From Patella vulgata (lineage: Eukaryota; Mollusca; Gastropoda; Patellidae): a DNA stretch of 64,000 bases. The translations under genes were made by a program, and so were the position numbers. The stretch's first letter is position 1; each line of letters begins with the position of its first letter. Positions 25,901 through 37,900 of this stretch are shown here, one piece after another. The DNA lies in NCBI RefSeq assembly GCF_932274485.2, contig NC_065883.2:18970222-19034221 (forward strand). Direction: 5' to 3'. The notes beneath the pieces are model-generated. The model did no database searches and had not been told where the DNA came from. It saw only the letters and a list, made by a program, of their open reading frames with translations.

Positions 25901-28900
25901 GTCTGTAATGACACAGGTTTCACTGAAAAAGCCAGTAAGAGATTATCTATATTACTGTATATCTTTAAATTTTTATTTGGCTTACACGTCTAAATAAATA
26001 GTTTCCAATACATCTCTCAAATAAGGCCATGATAAATTAGTGTTATATCACAAACCTTTCCAACGGATTTGACACCTTTTATTATACAGAGAAATATAAT
26101 TATCCAACTAAGTATCAGCGGAACAAGCAATTGCCATTGCATACTGCCAAAATCATCTAATCCAGTTGATATCCTTAATACATTGTAGCTGAAAAATACG
26201 AGATGACACTGAAACACGGCTTATGTTTCCTTTTGTTAGAAGACCCCTATTGGATACCTATCTGTAATGTTTTTTATGGATATTTTTCTTAAAACTTTAG
26301 TCCGATGGCTATATATTCGCAGATTTGTTTTTGTTAGCCACGGTGGGTAACACGCTGACTCGCTAGCCTGGGGGTCATGGTGCCGCTGCCGGGCAAATTT
26401 CCCTCATAGCACACTGTATGGCGTATACTCGTCTTCATTAGCCGAGTATAGGGGCAGAATAGTAAGACGTTAACCCTCATATCATTTCATTCCATTGCAG
26501 ATGTTTTTGTGGGGATTTTGAGTTTTGCGAAAACAATAACCAAGCACAATTTCATAAAAAAAAGTCTATCATTCGTAAAGTCCTACTCTCTGTCAGTGAA
26601 ATACCTGTATAGACTTAAAATAAATGTCCGAGAAGGTACTTTCTACCAAATATTGTCCCGCTTTGTTTTCAATCTTGCCAAAGGGCCAGGTAATATGATA
26701 CAATCAACACCTTTCCACGGCCTTAAAAACCTTCAATTTACAATCACGACGATTGCAGACCCAATTTTTAGTGTATTGCACTTTCGTTTCTTACTTCCAA
26801 AATTCTTCAGGTGCAGTAAGACCAATGGTTGAAATATTCACATGCGTCGAAGAAACATTTCTACCCATCAATGATGAATGGTTTGTTGCGTATTGAACGA
26901 TCCTGTTATTGACACTGACTGTAAAATTATTGGTGTGGTTCCCACCAGTGCTGGTCAAATTGTCGGTTCTGGATTGGTGAATAAAGCACGTGTCTGTATT
27001 CCACCAGTTATCACAGGTCGTCCATGGCAATGGAGACATGAAGGAATGAAACAGATAGTATAAAATCCAGGCTAGGATCATGGTATAATATAAACAAGTG
27101 ATGCCCGTAACTACGACCATTGCTACTCCTAAACCTGCAAAGAGCAAATCAAAATTATGAAACTTTTTAAAAAATTTATCAGTCAAGCAACATTTATTAG
27201 CTGCAATATTGTTGCGTCGACGCCGTCTCAGTTACAACTGGTAAATTCATTGATGCTTTGCCTAGGTAGGAATAGCCTCAAATGAATAATTTGACGTCAT
27301 AATTTGTATGAAATAATAAAAGGAAGAAGACCGGTGAAAAAATGAAATGAAATGGGGTTTGGCGCCCTACTGTTCTGCTCCGATGGGTTCATGAAGACGA
27401 ACATACACTTTACAGACGAGTGAAAGTGAAGAGTAATACCTAGTAGAAATAAATTGGCCTTTAGGTAATAAATTAAGGTCTTGGTGTCTTCTAATATCAG
27501 GTAACAAGGAAGGGTTGATAGCCTTATAAAGTAGGAGACAGAACAGACAAATGATTGATTTAATTATCTAGACAGATCACAAAATGTAAAGATATACACG
27601 AACGGATCTGACGATCCATTCGCAAGAAATCTGCGATCACAGGAATTCAATGTTTTATCATTTTATCATTGACTGTTCAAAAAACTTTTGGTTAAAAATT
27701 GGATTTTAAAATTCCTTATTTCGCAAAGCTATTTTCTGTTGCATTTTTAATGTCTTTTAAATATACAACGAAACGGTTGACAGTGACATCAGTTGTATCC
27801 CATTCAGTTTTAAAACAAAGCATATGAACAACTTCGTTCTCATAGAATTGTCTGTGCTTCCATCTACGACGATAGTTTATATGTCCAATCAACCCCATGT
27901 CTACTTCTAATTTTACTATGTCCCGATAAAGTGCTATGAGGACGTCATGCTTTTATTGCTATTTCATTATTTTTGAATTGTTTATTAACAGTTTCTGAAA
28001 ATCGAAAATCTGGAGATTGATTCATCAATTGTTTGCTGACCAAGAAGACAATGGCCATCAGTATTTTTCCCCTTTTCATTGACATGGAGTCCATAAGTTT
28101 TCGTATGGCTCTTTGAAGTAGAATGGTCAATTGGATTTGATAACCTTAGATTTGCTGATCCATGCATAGTCAGCCTCTTGTCAGCACTGAATTTTGCCAA
28201 ATCTTTGGCGATCAATTTATCAACCAAGGTGGTTTTGCTTAGTTTTCGTTTGTTCAAAGTTGGTTTTGAATTGGGAGTTGGTGACTTGACAATCTCTCCC
28301 GAAACTTCGATGTCCATAGATCGCACTTGCGTGTCTGATAAACTGTATGATGTTATCGAAATGAAATTGGTAATTTTGCGAGACATGCCAGCGATACTGC
28401 CAGAGGCTTTGTTCCAATCAGTGCTAAGTATATAGCGTAGTTTTCGTTTGTTCGGAGTTACGGTTTCTACGTGGGTAAGAAGCTGGTTTGCTAGTCTGGA
28501 AATGAAATAAAATGGAGTTTAACGTCTTACTGTTCTGCTCCGAACTGGGCTAATCGAGACCGGCATACGCCGTACAGTGTGCTATGAGGGATTTTTTGCC
28601 CGGACAGCGGCACTACCGCCTATTCTTATATCGAATTCCAACTGTCAAGGGGTCTTTAACGTGCACGCCAATGTGTACACGGGACCTTTATGGTAATTAT
28701 ACATGTACTCCGTTTACAAATATGTAAAGGGTTGGGTGGCTGAATGGACCTCTGTTTTCCGTCCCATCCGAACGACTAGACAGCTGTCCTTGTCAGGTCC
28801 TCCGTGCTAGACTGGAGGTCGCGTGTATGATCCTTGCATTGGCCGAGAAAATTCATCGGGATTTATCGACATGGTTTCCCCTTTTCAGTGGTACAAGACG

Positions 28901-31900
28901 GAGGGCCAGACAAGGACGGGATGGGACGAAAGATCGAGGTACCGTGTATGCATTGGTGTGCACGTAACAGATCACTTGGCAGTTGGAAATCAGTATAAGC
29001 GTAGGGCAAGTGACGCTGCCCGGGCAAAATTTCCCTCATAGCACACTGTACGGCGTATGCCCGTCTTAAATAGCCCAGTTGGAGCAGAACAGTAGAATAT
29101 TAAACCATTTCATTTCATTTTGTTCGACGAAGTTGTTTTGAATTGGGGGTTGGTAACTCTCCCGAAACTACTTCGGTGTCAGTGAATCCTACATGCGTTT
29201 CTGATAAATTTCGAGAGATGTCAGCGACACAAATCAGTGCTATGTGGATAGGGACGTGACAAACGGAGGGGGCATTGACGACAGGATATTTATAGAAACT
29301 ACGATTTCCAGTTAAAACAATGTCGCAACATGGATCTGATCAATTGCAATTTGACCCACGTTATGACAGATTCCTTTGCACACCTGGGTTATAAATACGT
29401 AAGTCTGACAAAGTAAATAATTGTAGATAACGATAGAATGTAGCGACTCCCTACATTGAATCGAGATTTTAGACTATATGTTTTTGATAGGCAAAATAAA
29501 GTATCGATTTAATGCTTACAAGAGAAAAGACAAAATACATTTTCATCGTTATAAACTGTTGCAATTATGTGCAAACACATATAATATATTACCTTGTGCA
29601 CTTTGCGTGTTAAATTTCAACTAATAGAGCTGCTCTTTCACACCAACATTATCTTTATGTATGGGAATGGAATTCCGAGACTAAGGCCATGGGCGGAAGC
29701 CCGGGTGGTTTGGTAACTAAACTGACATTTTTTTTAGATAAAAAAGTAATACAATTTTCCGATTGTGAGTCGTGACATTCAAATTATAGATGATAGAGCT
29801 ACGCAAAGTTAGAACTTGATAAATAACATTATTTTCCGAAAATGGCGAAAATCTCGAACAAATCCACAGACCGTTAGAAATTTTTATTTCACAAGTAGCA
29901 ATTAAAGTATAGCGTCCAGGAATTTAAGAGCGAGAACACCATGCAGAGGGTGATGACCCTTGTGTCGTGGATTTGGACCAAAACGGTTAGTACCCAGATA
30001 CATCCCCACAAAATATTAGGTTGATTTAGTTAATACCAACCTGGCAAATTGGAAAAATATTTTTTGAATAGAAAAATACTCAAAGAATGGGCTAATTTGG
30101 AACTACATTTGCATGATCTGTTATTCGGACAATAAATGATTTGGACAGAGGAAATTTTGGGCATTAATAGGGCCACCCAATGATATCTTGGTACTGGCCA
30201 GATACTCAACTCGCTCTGAAAATTGAATTTAATGAAAAACAAAGTTTGAGAGGCTATAGTTCGTTCTTGGCAGGGACTAGGACCAGAGAGAATATGTGCG
30301 ATTGGACAGACAACACTTGACCATGTTACCTACAAGCCTGCCTGACATACCTTATGATCTAAACCGCATGTGTTAGACCACTTTTGACTTAACTAAGGGA
30401 CAAGTTTCACGAATGTCCAATGAATTGAAATTTACACAGAATAAATCTTATACGAATATGGTATAGTACTGAAATGAAACATATTTCAGCTCTCGGGTAA
30501 AAGATCACTACGTTGTCAATAGCTGCGGAGGGTTCGCAGCAGCACCTACAGAACGTTCTCGTGGCTGGAAATGTTCCGTGGAGAACCGGACAACCGATCA
30601 CAAACTGTTACGTCGCTCGTGGCTTGAAGAAATTGAAATGTTTCTGAGGGATGTACACGTTCGCGCGTGTAACAGGTTTAAAGCAGAGGGGGATTATAGA
30701 TGATCCAGTGGCATTGAGCCATTCACACATGATCAGCATGACTACACATGCTTAACTTGATTACCATTATATCCTTCAAATTAACAATGGGTGAAAGGTT
30801 AGAATTGCATATGTATACATATATAGAGCTGTTAAATATGGTATGGTATTTAGAAGCCGACCAATTATAGAAACATTTGGAAGTTTTAATGGAGAGTTAT
30901 TGAATATCAGGAGACAAGAGGGAGAGAGAGAAATGGGGTTTAACATCCACTCGACACAAACTAGGTTATTTCGGGACTAACATATGGATTAATTTTATTT
31001 CAATAATTCGCTTGCGCGTAGGGGTCTTTAGCAGTGGGAGGAAACCGGAGGATCCGGAGAAAACCCACCAGGTTGGACAGGCGACCCTACTCCTTGTCAC
31101 GTACAACCGGGGATAGAAACCACGCCAGTTGACTCAATGACAGGCCTTATGATACAGCACGCACGTGCTAACCATTCGACCATCCAACCCCCCATCAGCA
31201 GACAATTACATATTGAAATCTACTGAAGGAGAACATGACATATAAGCCAAAAACATCATTACAACAAGCGGTTGCCATGCAAGATACGCCCACATTTTGC
31301 AAGAGATGGACAGAGAACGAGCTAAAACAAATTATATGTGATTTTTTGTACAACCAGGGGCCATAATCCAGGAAGACATGGTTCGATATGGAACCGAGAT
31401 CTGTGGGTTATTAACATACATTTCAAGTTTCATCAAATCGGATAAAAATTGTGACCTCTAGTGTGTCCATAACCGTCGTATTAAATACTTTTATACAATT
31501 TGCGTACAAAGAGCGACCATTTTGTTGGGCCGTTTCATTTAAATTTTCCCGAAATTCGAATTCAACCTTCATTATGACGGAATGGTGATATATTTAAACG
31601 GTTTTTAATATTGGAAAAAAAGTTGTAGCCTGTAGAGAATCCGCAAGCTAAAAATGCGATTTTCGAACAATCAGCGGCCATAATCCAGGAAGTTACGTTC
31701 GGATATGCGTGATTATCAAAAGGAACCAATATCTTAGTGTGTAACGGTGATATATTCACACGCTATTTTTTTTAAATCGGATAAAAATTGTCAAGTTTCA
31801 TCCAAATCGGGTTAAAATTGTGACTTCTATACGGTCCACGGGCTTAAAAATCGATATTTCGTACAATCAGGGGCCATAATCTAGGAGTTACGGTCCGATA

Positions 31901-34900
31901 CATGCCAATATCGAAAGGAACCGAGATCTTAGGGCGATAAACCGATATTTCAAGTTTCGTTGAAATCTAATAGGGCCTACAAATTGTGACCTGTAGAGTG
32001 TCCACAACAATTGTGGACGGACGATCGGACAGGGGCGACGACAATCATGTGGGCGTATAAAAATGGGGTCCCAAAACTAAGAACATAGGAAGGCAGGTCA
32101 GAATCTAAGTAAGTGAACACTTCTGCTCGAACATAGGTATAAGTCAGGGGTTGGCATATGCAGTCAGAATTATCCTGGATTGTCTGGAGTGCCATGAAAT
32201 CTGTTGTGATCTATGTCATCTTCTCCTTCGGAGATTTCAATATGGAAAGCATGACGGTCTCTTAACCAAGGACACCGCCAGATACTAAATGCCTCTCTAT
32301 GAACACTTAAAAGTATGTTTTTCTTGTGGTTCTTCTTACATGAGAATTTGGATAATAGATATATCAAGTTCGTGTTAGTCATGGCAGCCCATAAATCTAT
32401 ACGATGATCTGCTCCTAAATACAGATCTTAATAAACCATGGTCTGACCACTGCAAAATTATGCATGACTTATAACATTCCCTTCGGCTATTCAGCGAGCA
32501 TGAAAGTCACGAAAACGTTATGATTTTTGACAAAAATACCCTATTTGACTGGCATGTTCATATAACGAAACATACAGTAGTAATGGTGATGATCAGTGGT
32601 CATTTGTAAAATTTTAATGGTCATTAGTGAAAAAACGCTGCTTTGATTAGATTGTGCTGATATAAAAGCTTGCCACGCCAGCCTATACATTTATACACTT
32701 CCCTGCTACAGAATACAAATGAAAATAATCGTTGTCTGATTCTGCAAAATTATACACCAGTTACGCCCCTTCCTTACGATGATCGTGAACGTCCGATTTT
32801 GTCACAAAAACTTTATGATTTTTAAACAAAAGAACACATTTGGCACCAGAACCGCGCAAATAATAAAATATAGTACTAATGTTGATAATCGATGGTCATT
32901 TGATCTCTTTAAGATCGTCATCGGTGATTAGTAAAAGAAGAATCGCATGGAAAATACTGATTTTTACACATTTTCAGAATATTGTAGCACACTACTAGGT
33001 TTAGCGCCGGTCAATTTGTTTCTTCTGACATATACTAGGACGAATGCCCTTCATAACCACACCCATCAGTTCTAGGTTTTAGGGTGACATAGTTTTCAAC
33101 ATACGTAAAATGGCTACTTTAAGGTAACTCATAGAAAATGCCACACTATCCATTCATTCCCAAACGACTGCAGGATTTTAAGCCGACTACTTGCCCTATC
33201 ATACCTGACCGATATCAAAATTTTAGGGTCACAACATTTCGAGTAAGGGCGTTTTGAAATTTGGGCAAACAACTGGTGGAAATATGTCAAATTTTGACCT
33301 AAAACAACAATTTCCAGTTATACCGGAAGTTATCATTTAATTTTTTTTCTCCACTGCATCGCGTGACTTCTGTCGCCTAGGGGTCCCTATAGATCAAGTA
33401 TGAATAAAAGTGGCTGACCCCTAGGTTTTTCTCGCGGACGCGTTCTTAACAGTATTGTTAAAACAATAATTAAGTAAATCAGAAAGGCGAAATGAGCTGA
33501 CAAGTACATATACTATCAGATTCAAATTGAATAATAATCCAGTTGTAAGTCTAGTGGGCTAATCTCAAGACTGAGAACTAAACATTTAATAGTGGATCAA
33601 AACTATAACCATGTGAAGTGCGGATGTGGCAACAATTTAACCATTGGTCATGCGTTACTGCGTGCAATAAATTGGTAGAGAAAAGACTCCTTTAAAACAT
33701 TTAGTTGAAGAGACGAAGCTTTAATATACAACCCTCTATCTCCTTAGTATTATATCTATCTATCTATAAGATTTATAGGGTGAATTACAAATTCATAGAA
33801 GATCGTGAATTATCTGTGAAGTTAGTTGCGCTAAATGGAGCACCCCTTAAATGGACATGGAGAAATGAACCGGGTTTGCGGCTAAACCATTTTGGTGCTT
33901 TAATAACATCCGAATAAATTAACAATAATGCAAGTACATATCTAGTTGTGGGGCAGCGTGGCGGTTTAATCTCCGGAGCATGATTTAATATAAAATATTA
34001 GGAAAGAAAACGGCCATACACAACGAGATACTAATGGTGATAATGCATATACATATGTATGGATATGTGTATAAGAAATAGATTTGATATGATCTATTGC
34101 TCTTATATATGCTAATAATTGTTTTGTTTTATGTTGCTATTTTCAGGTAACTTTTAATAGACTATTTTATTTTTCTACCCGCATTTTTCTAACTCATGTG
34201 TTGACTTGATTTTATTTTGTAGAAGGGACTTTTTAACGACGAAGGGGATCGAAGGCCCACCTAACAGCGAATTTATACGCCGTGTTTTAAAGTGACATTT
34301 TATTTGTTTCATAAGAACTATTTTTTTAGTTTTTGTCGTTTGTTGCCCGATTAATATGTAAATGATTTTATTAAATCAACCTGTTCATAATATCATAACT
34401 AATGTATTGGAATAAATGTTGAAATTGTAATAACAACGGCATAACAGCAGCAGAAATGAAATGGAGTTTAACGTCCTACTGTTCTGCTCCGATTTAGCTA
34501 ATGCAGACGAGCATACTCCATACAGAGTGCTATGAGGGACATTTTGCCCGGACAGACGCGCTACGACCTTCTCTTGTATCGATTTCCAATAGCCAAGGTT
34601 CCTTTACGACCACGATAATCTGTTCAAATGATATCAGTGTTTTTTACTATCCGAACGACTATACCACTTTACCACTGACATCTGGGTAACCACGCCGGAA
34701 AATCCCGGCCAATGCAGTGATCGAACGCGGGACCTCCAGGTTAGCAAACCAACGTCTTACTTACTGCGCAACCGGGGCTCCAGACTGGAGGGGAGACAAG
34801 TACAGGTCTCTCCTTAGCCGGGCTTGCGTGTATATGCGTTGTATATAACTGTTATTGTATGTGAGCAACCTTCCATATATAGAAGACAAACAGAATCAGT

Positions 34901-37900
34901 ATCATGTTATTATTCGGCATAAAATGAGCGCGACCATCCGGATGATATCCCTAAAAAAAAACATTATGTTAACAATCCAAGGAGTCGTATAGCATTTAAC
35001 AATATTTTTTTAGGTTAGACATGGTTTAAGTTACAAAGGAAAATCAGATAAAATTACTGTTAAAAAGATAGCCCATGTCTCCAGCTGCTATTCATTTAAT
35101 TTCTTTGGTAGACATAAAGCAAGATCCTGTTAGGTAAATTAATAACTCCCTTGGCTGAACAATTTTGTTTTTTATAATAACAGTATGAGATTTATATATG
35201 TTTAAGAAGACCAATGTGGACCTATTTCCATAACAATGATATCCTATCAGCAATTATAGCATGTTCATTTCTATCTGGCAAAATAATATATCTGTGATTT
35301 ATAAAACATTTTAAAGCGACTTCTTCGTTCCAATTACATTATGAATAAACTAATACCCTGCCCATTTCACTACAGATAAGGACATTCTTTATACGTTCAT
35401 GAATTCTGGTTATTTTTCCCAGGACTTCATGCCGACGAATGGATAAACCCTCAAACAGCAGGATATCTTATTTCCAATTAAAATTTGGTAGGGCATTATC
35501 GCAGTGCATCAGGCTTATTTTACGAAAATGAAGTAATTCGATGAAATGCTATTTATTTCCATTACTACCTCCGAGTTTGCTGGAAAGAAATGGGATTGAC
35601 CCGATCTTCAAGTTTCATTGTTATAAAACAATCGTTATGAAATCTCCAATTTGCCCTTCACACGAGAAGGCTTACAAGTCTCAACCCACGGATAATTCAT
35701 CATGATCTTCAATCGCCATATCGCGTTGGACACACCACAGTCATACGACTGTTAAGAGTTATCATTGATAATTCAAATGTCTGTAGATGCTAGAGGTATT
35801 TTCCTACTGGTCATCTTGGGTTTAGCCACTGTCTTTGATATTATTAATCATGACAAGCTACTGGGTTGTTTAAACTGTATCACGTTAAAGTTGCATTATG
35901 TAAGAGCTGAATATGCCTATAGCAGATCTTTCGTTTGGCAGCAAATATATATCATTAATTGGATATTTATTCACATGTCAAGGCCATAATCAACTCTCTA
36001 AGACATCTGATGGTTGCGATTTTCAACGGATTTAAACAACGCGAACGGCAGTTGATATTGGATCAAGACTATTCTATTCTTCGCTCAGAAGGAAGTAATT
36101 TTAAATATATTCCCTCTTAACTCTATCGAAATCTTACATAATGCATCCTTAAATGAGGTTTGATTCTCACCTCGCTAATACTCTAATATGTTCTAGTAGA
36201 TACAGTTAAACGAGGAATTCCACAAGGATGAGTCCTTGGACCTGTTCCTTTTGTGACGTGTACCAAGAATTTAGGACAGCTGATCGATAATTACTGTATA
36301 TAACAACATTCATTAGCAGATGATACACAAATGATTGCAAATTACCCTCTGCTCTACGGTCTAATTATTCAGATGTTAAATTGCGTAAATGACAATCAAT
36401 TTAAACGTGTAGTCGTCTATTAGAAACAAATATACATGTTCGAGTGATGCGGTTGTTAAGGATGCAACGATTGTATTATTTTGGATAATTTAAGGGTCCC
36501 GCTTTGAGCCAAATGTATCATGAATTTTGACGTAAATGCTTATTGCAGCTAAGGAACATTGGTTATATAAGGCACTAGATTAGCCAAGAAACAGTTATTA
36601 ATATCGTAAGTTCTTTGGTATTTTCGAGGATTGATTACTGCAATAGATTGTTAGTATAGATATCTAGAACGAGAGGGAGAAAAATACACTCACATTACCA
36701 CCCCAACCCCCTTTAAATATTTCCATTGACTACCAATCAATAAAAGAATACTCTTCATAATTTCGTCTCAGCGTGTTAATTGATTAGCTCTTGACGTGAC
36801 ACTATCCTGGTCGCCAAAAAGAATAATGTGACACTGACACTGTCGTGTATTTCGGTAGGACTTCACTTTAGTTGTGTACTTTTTTACTCAGTGATCAATT
36901 AACTCTGGAACACAGTGTTGCCATAACTATGTTTTTAGAACTAAAATAACCCTTGTATGTATTCAACAGAATATATGTATTCTACAGAATATATGTATTC
37001 TACAGAATATATGTATTCTACAGAATATATGTATTCTACAGAATATATGTATTCTACAGAAAATCAGAGAAAGCCGAAAAGCATCAGGGATCCTGGTACC
37101 GATTCTTCATACCAAGTTTGAAAAAAATCGAATGGCGATTATCCTCTCAAGGTTTGCAGCGATCACACCAAATCCGTCAAAAACTCTAGCCTCTAATGTT
37201 GACGCCGGACCAAAGGACCGACGACTATAATACACGCCCAAGATACGTTTGGGCGTACGAAAATAGGTTTAAGAATGGGACGGTCTTTATATACAACTAT
37301 TTGTTCCAATTTGAATGAGTCTAAACATTGGAAACATCTTCCGGAAGTTATTGAATCATCTCAAAAACTTTTGACCTATATATTCGAATAGCTCATGTCG
37401 ATCCGATTCCACTTAATTTTTTAAAAATTGTTTCCCGCCATTTTCAGCTCATTTCATGACCTTCTCGTTTTAAACTTCCAGTATGTCTCAGTATTTTTCA
37501 CTTTATATTTCAGATTATTTTTTTTCGCAGGGGTGAAATGTTTCTCGTTATAATTTGTGACCGATTTTGATAATTCTTTCGAGGGGATTGGATAGTCTAA
37601 AGGTTAGCACGTGTTCATTGGGATTTTCCAGCATGGTTTCCACTTGTCAGTAGTGCAAGACAGAGAGCAAGACAAAGACAGTTGTCTAGTCGTTCGGATG
37701 GGACGACAAAGCGAGGCCCCGTGAACACATTTCTTTGCACGTGAAAGATCCTTTGGCAGTTGGCATTCGAAATAAGAGCAGAAAAGTAGGGCGTTAAACT
37801 CCATTTCATCTCATTCCAATACTCCATCATACTCCATTACGCGCAAGCAAATTATTAAAAAAAAAGAACCATATGTTACTCCCGAAATGACCTAGTTTGT

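Noticed and set aside
36953-37189. Open frame with RIYVFY repeats, apparently a tandem-repeat protein
   Set aside because: It is an 18-bp minisatellite read through in one frame; no protein features beyond it.
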